This document shows, piece by piece, positions 17,437 through 25,438 of a stretch of DNA of 64,000 nt (within the stretch, counting starts at the first letter, position 1; each line of letters opens with the position of its first letter). A program made the translations under genes and the position numbers. The notes beneath the pieces are model-generated. The model made no database searches. It was not told the origin of the DNA and saw only the letters and a program-made list of their open reading frames with translations. Origin of the DNA: Candidatus Latescibacterota bacterium (GTDB lineage: Bacteria > Latescibacterota > UBA2968 > UBA8231). Where the stretch lies: the NCBI GenBank assembly GCA_022820485.1, contig JAJEFJ010000075.1:1-64000 (forward strand). Reading direction: 5' to 3'.

Positions 17437-19151
17437 CTCGAAGGCGCGGGCGGGTCGAGCTGGATCTGGGGAATTGCTTCTGCAAAGATGCGCACCTGAT
17501 CGGCGTATTCCGCTCTGTAGCGAGCGACCAATTCATTGAAACGGCGTTCTTGCTCTATGACGCGCAAGATCGCCGCTATGCGCTTGTGTACTGCTTCTAA
17601 GGGGGGAATTTCCCCGCCGCTGCGCTCTTTGAGGCGGAAAATGGAATACCCGTCAGTCACTGCTACCGGGCCGACCAAGACGCCGATTTCGGCTGCCATA
17701 GCATGGTCCACCAATGCGCCGTAGATCGCCTTCTGATACGAGTGGAGGTGAATTTTTCCTCGGCCTTCTGGACCGCCGTGGCGCTGGCTCAGGGAGGCCA
17801 GATCGGCTATGGTTTCGCCGCGGTCTAGACGCTGGCGCAGGGCCTTGGCTTGGTCGTGGTCGTCAATTAAGAGTTCGTCTAACCATAATTCCACCGGAGT
17901 GCGAAATTGTTCCCGATGGTCTTGGTAGTATTGGGACACGGCCGCATCGGTTATGGTTATTTTGTCGCCGATCTCGCTTTGGCGCAGGGCGAGGATGAGC
18001 ATTTCTTCGGTCTTGCGCTGCTTCCAGTAGCGCATGGCAGGGCTTTCGGTGTAGCCGGCCTCTTTGGCCGCGTGCCAGACCAGCGACTTGGGAATGGGCA
18101 ATTTCCAGGCCGCGCGGATTATCTGCAAGCTGTCGCCCAAGGCCGGCACTTGGCGGCTGCGGCGGAAAGATTCAATGTAGTGCGTCGCGGTTATGCGGCC
18201 GCCGTCAAACATGAACAGTGGTGCCGCGCCTTCTTTGGGGGCGAGTTTGGGATAGGGTTCGACCGCGGGGTCTTGGGCCATGAGGACCGCTAGACCAGCG
18301 GAGTGCAGACGCAGATTTAAGGAAGTCGCCAATTCCTCGATCAGAGCCTGATGCTCGGCGACGAAGCGCTCTTTCCACACATTTTTGTACAAGTCTTGGC
18401 GATACCGGGCGAAATCGGCACGGCGTTCGGCGGTACAGAAAATTAGCTGGTAATTTTTGCTCAGGGGCAGGATTTCGGACAGGGAACCTATCTCTAGGCT
18501 GGCAAAGACTTGAACGGGAATGCCGTGATTGGCGGCGCCGACGCGGTTGACATAGCCCAAATCGCCGCCATGCTCGGCGGATTGCAGGTCGAGTGAATGG
18601 GCCCGGGCCAAGGCGGCGAAGTCGGAGGCAGTGGCTATCTGCTGGCGCAATTTCACTGCTTCGTCGCGGGTGTTGACCAAGAGGCGGAGCAAGCGCTTTT
18701 CGCGCTGGAAGTCGCCAGCGACAAAGAGGTCTTCGAGTTCCTCGTCGGAAATCTCGATCTGGGCACTTACTTTGACGCTTTGGTAGGTGTTGATGACCTT
18801 TTCGCGAAATTTCCAGGAGAGTTTGTTCTTGAAGGTCAGCACCGTGTCCAAACCTTGGGCACGGGCCGCGTGGGCCAGCAGTTTCTGGTCTATGAGCGAT
18901 TGCAGATAGTCGCGGCGCGCGGCATCGCCGCTCTCTTTGGATTTTAGGCCGGGACCTAACGAGGCAATGAGACGCTCTACTTCAACCACGAAAATAGAAT
19001 CGCTGCCGACTTGGGCGACGGCGATTTGAGGGATAGATTGCTCCGGCGCGGAGGGAGGCTGTACAGCGGCGGGGGATTGGTCCTGTGGCGTACAGGCAGA
19101 CATAGCCCAACTAAGCGCTAAATACGGTATTAAAACAATGGTGCGATACAT
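17409..19151 (-). CDS. SurA-like lipoprotein with two parvulin-type prolyl isomerase domains
   Basis: I start it at the ATG at 19151 (580 aa), preceded by AAGGGA. The N-terminus MYRTIVLIPYLALSWAMSAC then has a lipobox-like Cys, followed by a Pro/Ser/Gln linker. A SurA_N-like helical segment (LIASLGPGLKS...LIDQKLLAHAARAQG) is followed by two parvulin-like modules, around residues 155-260 (RLLRLLVNTRDEA, EHGGDLGYVNR) and 400-540 (VELWLDELLIDDHD, GPVAVTDGYSIFRLKERSGG). The family chaperones unfolded outer-membrane proteins in the periplasm. This fits a region full of predicted exported proteins. Its 5' region is shared divergently with the gene at 19503. Confidence 0.85.
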   Translation of the reverse strand: MYRTIVLIPYLALSWAMSACTPQDQSPAAVQPPSAPEQSIPQIAVAQVGSDSIFVVEVERLIASLGPGLKSKESGDAARRDYLQSLIDQKLLAHAARAQGLDTVLTFKNKLSWKFREKVINTYQSVKVSAQIEISDEELEDLFVAGDFQREKRLLRLLVNTRDEAVKLRQQIATASDFAALARAHSLDLQSAEHGGDLGYVNRVGAANHGIPVQVFASLEIGSLSEILPLSKNYQLIFCTAERRADFARYRQDLYKNVWKERFVAEHQALIEELATSLNLRLHSAGLAVLMAQDPAVEPYPKLAPKEGAAPLFMFDGGRITATHYIESFRRSRQVPALGDSLQIIRAAWKLPIPKSLVWHAAKEAGYTESPAMRYWKQRKTEEMLILALRQSEIGDKITITDAAVSQYYQDHREQFRTPVELWLDELLIDDHDQAKALRQRLDRGETIADLASLSQRHGGPEGRGKIHLHSYQKAIYGALVDHAMAAEIGVLVGPVAVTDGYSIFRLKERSGGEIPPLEAVHKRIAAILRVIEQERRFNELVARYRAEYADQVRIFAEAIPQIQLDPPAPSSQGGSTTST

Positions 19152-19502
19152 GACGGTTCCCTTCGGCTGTGCAGTTCGGTTCAGCGCAGATGCGTAACGT
19201 AAGGATATAATATACAATAATGGGGCTAGTTTGACGTTCGGCCCGGGTTTCCATTAGGGCAACTTACACCAACGACGGCCCTTTTCGGGTATGGTTGGCC
19301 GTCTGGTGCGCCCCTATTTTTATTTTGCTTGATTTTTAATTTTCAAATTTCGTACCTTGCAGTTAGAGGGGTAAAAACTGGGAAATTTTAGTAGAATCGG
19401 CTTTTGTTCCACTCAATCGCGGAAAGGAGGAGAATGCATTAGGCTCAGAGCAGTATTTCAGTTAGAACGCAAACTTCATCGTTTTACGAGAAAGGAACTC
19501 AC
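19152..19502. other. Divergent intergenic region with leader and promoters
   Basis: This 351-bp non-coding gap lies between the SurA-like gene (minus) and the CBM9-like gene (plus). It is AT-rich around 19203-19222 (TATAATATACAATAAT), a possible -10 region for the minus-strand gene, and around 19309-19350 toward the plus gene. It contains the hairpin at 19268-19308. A purine-rich GGAAAGGAGGAG at 19420-19431 looks like a ribosome site without an open frame, and the real site (AAAGGAAC) sits just before 19503. No gene is seen here. Confidence 0.45.
19268..19322 (+). terminator. Terminator-like hairpin in the 5' leader region
   Basis: The arms CACCAACGACGGCC and GGCCGTCTGGTG pair with a two-base bulge around a 16-nt loop and are followed by CCCCTATTTTTATTTT. 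It is oriented to stop plus-strand transcription about 180 bp upstream of the gene at 19503. No plus-strand gene ends just before it. It may therefore be an attenuator in a leader RNA or a leftover terminator. Confidence 0.45.
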
Positions 19503-20393
19503 ATGACTCGTCGCATCACAACGGCTGCTGTGGCTCTTACGTTGGGCCTAGCGGTCAACATTTCGGCGCACTCGCCCGAGGGTGCCATTTTTCCGGCCTT
19601 CCAGTGGCCAGCCGGCCTCGAGCCCGTCCTAGACGGCGTCGGCAGTGAATACGATATCGTCCCCGAAGCGTACTGGCAGACCACCGAGCAATTTCCCGAC
19701 ACCCAAGGTGGACGGGAAATAGACGCGTCCAATTTCGACGCCAAAGCCACGGTGACCTACAGCTTGGGGACCAACCGGCTCTATTTTTACAGCCAAGTAT
19801 TCGACGATATCAACCGCCCAGGCGATACCTGGCAAATTCTCCTCGACGCTGATCACAGCGGTGGTGAGTGCTATCCGGGTGATGAGCGCTTGGACGGCTC
19901 GCAGTGCTATCAGACCGAGACCTACAACAATATCGGCGACACGCTGTTGGGGTCGGAAATTGTCCACTTCTTCTGGGGCGCAGCGACTTGGCTGCCCGAG
20001 GAGGGCTGGTACAATGCGGTGGCCACCTTTGAGGGCGACCACTACGGTCCAGGGACGACTTGGCTAGAGATTCGTTTGGCTCCTACCGACGATATCAATC
20101 CCGCCGGTCCTGGAGAGTCGATCCTGCACGAGATGCAAGAGAACAATATAATCGGCATCCACTACAACTGGATGGATTACGATGTCGGCTGCCGCCAAGC
20201 ACGCGAAGGCGAAGAGTGCGGCGGTTGGGACGCTTTCTACAACCTGAGCCAGAGCGACATTGGCTTTAGGAACGCCGATGGTTGCAGCGACTTTTTCTTG
20301 TCGCCCGTTGATGAGAGCGTTGACTTCGGCGCTATGACCACTTCGGTTGAAGCCACGACTTGGGGGCGGCTCAAGGCCGGTTTCGTCGATTAA
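19503..20393 (+). CDS. Secreted CBM9/DOMON-like beta-sandwich protein
   Basis: The protein has 296 residues. A signal peptide (MTRRITTAAVALTLGLAVNISA, cleaved before HSPEG) is followed by the CBM9-like opening PVLDGVGSEYD. Strands FDAKATVTYSLGTNRLYFYS and WQILLDADHSGGECYPG follow, the latter with an acidic D-A-D-H-S-G-G loop that could bind metal or sugar. At least six Cys residues after the signal suggest disulfides and an extracytoplasmic location. No catalytic domain is attached. AAAGGAAC precedes the ATG, and a strong terminator follows at 20422. It stands between the SurA-like gene and FlgD-Ig paralog B. The ligand is unknown. Confidence 0.7.
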   Translation: MTRRITTAAVALTLGLAVNISAHSPEGAIFPAFQWPAGLEPVLDGVGSEYDIVPEAYWQTTEQFPDTQGGREIDASNFDAKATVTYSLGTNRLYFYSQVFDDINRPGDTWQILLDADHSGGECYPGDERLDGSQCYQTETYNNIGDTLLGSEIVHFFWGAATWLPEEGWYNAVATFEGDHYGPGTTWLEIRLAPTDDINPAGPGESILHEMQENNIIGIHYNWMDYDVGCRQAREGEECGGWDAFYNLSQSDIGFRNADGCSDFFLSPVDESVDFGAMTTSVEATTWGRLKAGFVD

Positions 20394-20421
20394 GCTATCC
20401 TCCATATCCGGTGTTGTTTTC

Positions 20422-20464
20422 GCTGCCTGGTGTACCGAGACGGTGCGCCAGGCAGCACATTTTA
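20422..20464 (+). terminator. Intrinsic terminator after the CBM9-like gene
   Basis: Perfect 9-bp arms GCTGCCTGG (20422-20430) and CCAGGCAGC (20448-20456), with further partial pairing inside the loop, are followed by ACATTTT. The hairpin lies 28 bp after the stop at 20393 and just before the start of FlgD-Ig paralog B. Confidence 0.75.
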
Positions 20465-20475
20465 ACCCAATAAGT

Positions 20476-22338
20476 ATGAAAGCCGCGATGCTTCGCCTAG
20501 CGCTGCTGTCTTTGCTGGTCCCGAACTTGTCTTGGGGGCTCACCATTTATCGAGTTGGTGGCTACGAGCTTCCCCAGCCCGAATTGGCGGACAATCCAGA
20601 CGTGGAGTTTGTTCAGTTGAGTTGGGAGGACTTCGCCGCTGGAGCCGAGGGCGTGATGGTCGGCTTGGAGGTCGGCAATGAGGGACAGCTCGCCCCTGTC
20701 TTCATTCCTTCGGACGAGAATATGGCGGTATCTTCCTTTGCCCGGGGCGGCGGTCCCGGCAGTTGGAAGTACAATTTTCTCACCAAGGGCGAAGAAATCG
20801 ATTTAATTGCCGACGGCGACTCAACCACTTTTCTCGACCCAGCGGTTCTAGTCGCGCGCTCGGAGTCGTCGCTGGTGTACCTCGACTTGGGCGGCCGCTT
20901 CCTAGTGAATCGGGTCGTCGTCTATCCCCGGCCAAACTATCCCGACCGCTTGATCGAGGGCTATACCCTGTACTCATTGCCCAAGGGGACGATAAGGCCA
21001 CAGGGCAAAAATGTAATCGCGCGGGGTATCGACAACCGAAATCCGCGGCTCGAAATCAACTTTGTCCCCCGCCTGCTCGACCAGATACAACTCAATATCC
21101 ACCAAAAAGAGGGTTGGGAAATCGCCGAGTTGGAAGTCTATGGCGAGGGGTATGTATCCAGCGCGCTGTACGCTTCTGGAGCGTTCGATCTCGGCCAGCC
21201 GTCCAGTCTGGGTGAGATCCGCTGGGCGGGCTTCCAAGATACCGGTGCCAAATTGATCCTCCGCACGCGCAGTGGCCACACGGTAGATCCCAACCGCTAC
21301 TGGCGTTTTACCGGCCGTGGCGAGGAAAAAACCTTCCGCAATGCCCGAGGTGTGCCCTTGACCGCGGCGGACTACAACAAGCTCAAGGGCAACAAAGCCG
21401 AAATCACCACGGATCTGGACAATTGGAGTTCGTGGTCGGGGCCCTACGATTGGGCCGACAGTCTTGGCACGCCGATTATCTCGCCGGGTCCCCGACAATT
21501 CATCCAGATGCAATTGGACTTCGCGCCTAGTGGGCTGGATGGTGCAGCCATCGATTTTATCGAATTCCGCGTCACGCAGCCGCCGGTGGCCGGCCGGGTG
21601 CTCGGCGAGATCTGGCCGATTGAGGTAAAGCCAGGGGAAGAGACGGCCTTTGTCTATGCCATGCGGCCGGATTTTGTCGGGGGCGAAAGCGGTTTTGATC
21701 GTTTGGTGCTGGAGACTGCCGGCCAGTTTACCAGCGTCGATTCCGTGCGCGTCAACGAGGAATTACAGGATTGGCGACTCGCCGAGCCTTTGGCGGACCA
21801 GCGGCTGGTATTGGAAGTGGCGCGCATGGACCGGAGCAAGACTGGCCGCGTGGTGGAAATTTTCTTCAAGGGGCGGGTGTTCCGCTTTGGCACGGTCTTC
21901 TCCGCGCAAGTCTTCGATAGCCAACGCCCGCTAGAAGTGGGGCAGTTGGTGGAAGACGGCGATGCGACCTTCCGCCTAGACAGCAACCAGCGCTCGGTGG
22001 GGATTGAATTGGACCGCGAGATCGTCAGTGAGTTGGTGCTCAGTGCGCGGGTATTCACGCCCAATGGAGATCAGGTCAACGATCAGGTCCATATCGAGTA
22101 CATCCTACTCGAATTGGCCGGGACCGGAGCGGTGGAAGTGGGCATATTCGATCTGGCGGGTCGCCGGGTGCGCCAGCTATACCGGGGTGCAGACACCAGC
22201 GGTCAATACGCCCGGACCTGGGACGGCAGAGAAGATGGCGGGAGCGTAGTGGCACCGGGTCTCTATCTTTACCGAGTGCAGGTGGATACAGACGAAGGAC
22301 AGACAGAACGCAGCGGACTAGTAGCCGTCGTGTATTGA
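20476..22338 (+). CDS. Secreted discoidin-like protein with C-terminal FlgD-type Ig domain (paralog B)
   Basis: The protein has 620 residues from the ATG at 20476; a second ATG at 20488 is also possible, and the earlier frame overlaps the preceding gene and terminator. A signal peptide is followed by LTIYRVGGYELP, a discoidin-like section with VNRVVVYPRPNYPDR, WEIAELEVYGEGYV, the GEIWPIEVKPGEETAFVY module, and a FlgD-like Ig domain opened by VFTPNGDQVNDQ and carrying IFDLAGRRVRQLY. It ends VAVVY. It aligns along its whole length with paralog A (12863-14701), including the shared DPNRYWRFTGRG stretch. It heads a plus-strand run of surface-protein genes to 37253. Confidence 0.82.
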   Translation: MKAAMLRLALLSLLVPNLSWGLTIYRVGGYELPQPELADNPDVEFVQLSWEDFAAGAEGVMVGLEVGNEGQLAPVFIPSDENMAVSSFARGGGPGSWKYNFLTKGEEIDLIADGDSTTFLDPAVLVARSESSLVYLDLGGRFLVNRVVVYPRPNYPDRLIEGYTLYSLPKGTIRPQGKNVIARGIDNRNPRLEINFVPRLLDQIQLNIHQKEGWEIAELEVYGEGYVSSALYASGAFDLGQPSSLGEIRWAGFQDTGAKLILRTRSGHTVDPNRYWRFTGRGEEKTFRNARGVPLTAADYNKLKGNKAEITTDLDNWSSWSGPYDWADSLGTPIISPGPRQFIQMQLDFAPSGLDGAAIDFIEFRVTQPPVAGRVLGEIWPIEVKPGEETAFVYAMRPDFVGGESGFDRLVLETAGQFTSVDSVRVNEELQDWRLAEPLADQRLVLEVARMDRSKTGRVVEIFFKGRVFRFGTVFSAQVFDSQRPLEVGQLVEDGDATFRLDSNQRSVGIELDREIVSELVLSARVFTPNGDQVNDQVHIEYILLELAGTGAVEVGIFDLAGRRVRQLYRGADTSGQYARTWDGREDGGSVVAPGLYLYRVQVDTDEGQTERSGLVAVVY

Positions 22339-22364
22339 GCGGCATCCCACGGGAGGAAAGCAAT

Positions 22365-23234
22365 ATGGACAGCATTTATCTGCGATGGGCCGGATGTGGA
22401 CACTTTGAGGCATTATTGGGCGATATCAACGTGTGTTTCGACCCCTATCTGTTCGGCGAGGACCTAGAACGGGCCGAACCGATATTCGACTATATTTTTA
22501 TCAGCCACGAGCACTTCGACCACTGTCATCCCAAGACCCTGCGCAAACTCTGCGCGGGCGATCGCTGGAAAAAACTCTTCGTCCCCATTGGCTGTCTGAC
22601 GCCCAACGAGCCTGTTGACGAAAAGTACGGCGATGCCGCTTTTGCGCGCGACCTGCCCATCACCAAGCACATCCCCGCAGACAAGGTCCAGGTGGTTTAT
22701 CCCAAGTACCAGGATGTCGAGCGCTATGGCCGCCGCGAATTTCCCGGGCCTTTTGAGTTCGATTTGGGGCCGATTCAGGTCGAAGTGTACGAAAGCGGCG
22801 AAAGCGCCCGGCCGGACTTGCCCACTTGCGCCTACCTAGTCTCCCATGCTGCAAGAGACGTAGCCATTTTTCACACCGGGGATTTGCACGGGGCCTATCC
22901 GCCGCTGGAGAATCTGCGCGGCCGCGTCGATTACCTAGTACACATGAAGACGCCGATGGGGCCGCTCATCAATGCGGTGCAGCCCAAATTTGTCGTTCCC
23001 ACCCACTACCGCACCGACCGCCAGGCCGAGCCGATTCCAGCCGGTCATTGGCCGCCCAATCTGACCGACGTCAATGCCTTCCTAGAAGACCTACGGGAGC
23101 AAATTGACGGCAAGGCCCAATTACTGCCTTTTACCGCACCCATTCAATACGAAGTGGAGATGCCGGCCAAGAAGGTCAAGTGGAAGTGGGAATGGTACAA
23201 TTCATGGGATGTTCCGGCTTGGCGAGAAGAGTAG
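22365..23234 (+). CDS. Metallo-beta-lactamase-fold hydrolase (UlaG-like)
   Basis: The protein has 289 residues from the ATG at 22365, which has GGGAGGAAAGC upstream. The HxHxDH motif is intact as SHEHFDHCH (H48, H50, D52, H53), with later ligands in FHTGDLHG and VVPTHY. It has no signal peptide, so it is cytoplasmic. Its short N-terminus, starting directly with a strand (IYLRWAGCGHFEALL), resembles UlaG-type lactonases and general MBL-fold hydrolases. The substrate cannot be named. It is embedded between two FlgD-Ig surface-protein genes, an odd place for a cytoplasmic hydrolase. Confidence 0.87.
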   Translation: MDSIYLRWAGCGHFEALLGDINVCFDPYLFGEDLERAEPIFDYIFISHEHFDHCHPKTLRKLCAGDRWKKLFVPIGCLTPNEPVDEKYGDAAFARDLPITKHIPADKVQVVYPKYQDVERYGRREFPGPFEFDLGPIQVEVYESGESARPDLPTCAYLVSHAARDVAIFHTGDLHGAYPPLENLRGRVDYLVHMKTPMGPLINAVQPKFVVPTHYRTDRQAEPIPAGHWPPNLTDVNAFLEDLREQIDGKAQLLPFTAPIQYEVEMPAKKVKWKWEWYNSWDVPAWREE

Positions 23235-23300
23235 GGGCAATCCCTTGTGGTTGCCCAATCCCCTACGGACAGCGCGGATTCGTCCCCTAGAAAGAAACGC

Positions 23301-25421
23301 ATGAGTAGGAAAATGTACGGCCTGCTCGCCTTGGCGTTGCTGTCGTTGGCAGCCGATGCCCCAGCGCAGCCGATCGCCTTGGGGGGAGAGGGGCGTGCGT
23401 GGCCGGGCGGTGGGGAAGAAATCGACCCGCAATTCCGCTTGTCCAATACTGAGTTGGCCGTTGGCAATACGCCGGGTGGCGTCATCGACTTCGCATTTGC
23501 CGAGGGGTGGATTTTTCCGCAACAGATCGACACCGGGCGAAATCTGGCCCTAGGCGCGGCCGACAGAGGCGGCGGCATGAGCTCGCCCCTGCCCTCGATC
23601 AGCCAAGAGTCGCTGGCGGCCATCATCGACGAGGATGCAGAAACGGCCTTTCGCCGCAAGGCCAGTGCCGCCGGGGAAGTGGTCATCGCCCGCGGCATTA
23701 TTATGGACTTGGATTTGGGCGCGCGCTTTGGTGTCAACCGGATCCGGTTTTTTCCGCGCAACACGGTTCGCGCCAATGAGGAGTTCAAGTTCGAAAACGA
23801 CTTTATGCGAGGCTATTCTCTAGAACTGAACGACGGCAGCGAAGAGACGTCCGTAGAAGGCCGCCCGCAGTACACTACCTTCGTCCGGGTCGAGGACAAT
23901 ACGGATGCAGTCGTCGATTTGTCTTTGCCCCTGCAATTCGTGCGCTATGTGCGGCTGGTATCGCTGTCCAATATCGGCTTTGAAGTCGATGAGTTGGAAG
24001 TATTCGGCGCAGGCTTCGTGCCCGAAGCCCAGTACCTGTCGGATATCTTCGACTTAGGCGATCTGGCCAACTGGGGCAATCTGCGCTGGAGCGAGCGGCG
24101 CGAGGGCATAGCCGGCTTGTCGGATATTCGCGTCTTCACCCGTTCTGGCCGCGACACCACGCCCTTTGTCTTCAATCGCTTTAACGCCGATTTGCAGGAA
24201 GTGCCCTGGAAGGCGTCGGCCGAAATCAACGGCGTCTTGCTCGATGATTTGCCCATTGACGGGGCTTTTGACCTGTTCAATTCCCAACCCGAATCCGTCC
24301 GCCAAGACCTCACCCTTTCTCAGGCCGATCACGCCAGTCTCCCCCTCCAACAAAAAGCGCCCATCCGGGACGACCTAATCAACTGGAGCAATTGGTCGCC
24401 CCCCTATCCGCCGGAGGGCACGACCCCGGCTGGTACGCCCATTGTCTCGCCTGGTCCGCGGCAGTACTTCCAGTTCAGGATCGATTTTGTCAGCCGCGAT
24501 TTTCTCGCCGCGGCCGGAGTCGGCACCCTGTCTTTTGATGTGGCCAGACCCGTGCCAGCCGAAAAAATTGTCGGCGAAATTTTCCCCCGCGATGTCGCCG
24601 CCGGAGAGGTGGTGGAGTTCACCTATGGGGCGCGGGTGGGAGTCCGGCCGCAGGATACGGGTTTCAATCGCTTTGAAATATCCTCGCCGAGCATCTTTGA
24701 AAAAATCGGCCGCATAGAGGTGCTCAATGCCCGGGACGAGCTCATCGCGGGGGAGGATTTTGACGTGGCCCTCGCGGAGGCGCAATTGCCGCTGCACAAG
24801 GGCGAATTCAGCATTGAAAGCGCCGAGGATGGTCGCTTTGTCGTGGGCTTTCCACCCGTCGGCGATGGCGATTTGCTCAAGATCGCTTTTACGACCTCGG
24901 TCTTGCGCTTTGGGCAGGGATTTGCCGGTAGGGCTTGGCTGGTCGATCCCAGCGCGGCAGACGAAGGGCAATTGCCGCAGTTGGTCGTGCCGGGCAATGC
25001 AGCCCAACTAGGAGCCGCAGATGTGGATCCCAGGCCGGTGGGCAGCGAGGACCTAACCGCGGTGGATAACAATCTGGCAGTGCGCATTGCCATCAAGGGA
25101 TCGCTGCTGGGCCAGCTCCAAGTGACCCCCGAGATTTTTACCCCCAACGGCGATGGAATCAACGATGCGGCTGCGGTTCATTTCGAGGTGCTGCGGCTGG
25201 GCGTAGGTGCTCCGCTGCGGGTGGAGATTCGCGATCTAAGCGGTCGTTTTGTTGCCGCAGCCTTTGCTGACGACCGAGCTAGCGGTCGCTTTACAGCCAC
25301 TTGGGATGGGCGGGATGGCAACGGCGCTGTGGTGGCACCTGGCATCTATTTGGTCCGCGTCTTGCTCGATACCAATGTCGGCTCCGAGGCAAAAACCGGC
25401 CTCGTTAGCGTGGTGTACTGA
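23301..25421 (+). CDS. Secreted discoidin-like protein with C-terminal FlgD-type Ig domain (paralog C)
   Basis: The protein has 706 residues from the ATG at 23301; the 18 earlier in-frame residues lack a ribosome site. Signal peptide MSRKMYGLLALALLSLAADA is cleaved near APAQ. It contains NLALGAADRGGGMSSPLPSI, a discoidin-like strand VNRIRFFPRNTVR, IGFEVDELEVFGAGFV, a GEIFPRDVAAGEVVEFTYG module and a FlgD-like Ig domain opened by IFTPNGDGINDAAAV. The C-terminus is VSVVY. It is more distant from A and B than they are from each other. It is followed at 17 bp by the two EF-hand proteins, so they are probably co-transcribed. Confidence 0.8.
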   Translation: MSRKMYGLLALALLSLAADAPAQPIALGGEGRAWPGGGEEIDPQFRLSNTELAVGNTPGGVIDFAFAEGWIFPQQIDTGRNLALGAADRGGGMSSPLPSISQESLAAIIDEDAETAFRRKASAAGEVVIARGIIMDLDLGARFGVNRIRFFPRNTVRANEEFKFENDFMRGYSLELNDGSEETSVEGRPQYTTFVRVEDNTDAVVDLSLPLQFVRYVRLVSLSNIGFEVDELEVFGAGFVPEAQYLSDIFDLGDLANWGNLRWSERREGIAGLSDIRVFTRSGRDTTPFVFNRFNADLQEVPWKASAEINGVLLDDLPIDGAFDLFNSQPESVRQDLTLSQADHASLPLQQKAPIRDDLINWSNWSPPYPPEGTTPAGTPIVSPGPRQYFQFRIDFVSRDFLAAAGVGTLSFDVARPVPAEKIVGEIFPRDVAAGEVVEFTYGARVGVRPQDTGFNRFEISSPSIFEKIGRIEVLNARDELIAGEDFDVALAEAQLPLHKGEFSIESAEDGRFVVGFPPVGDGDLLKIAFTTSVLRFGQGFAGRAWLVDPSAADEGQLPQLVVPGNAAQLGAADVDPRPVGSEDLTAVDNNLAVRIAIKGSLLGQLQVTPEIFTPNGDGINDAAAVHFEVLRLGVGAPLRVEIRDLSGRFVAAAFADDRASGRFTATWDGRDGNGAVVAPGIYLVRVLLDTNVGSEAKTGLVSVVY

Positions 25422-25438
25422 ACGGGAGGGCGTTTTCT

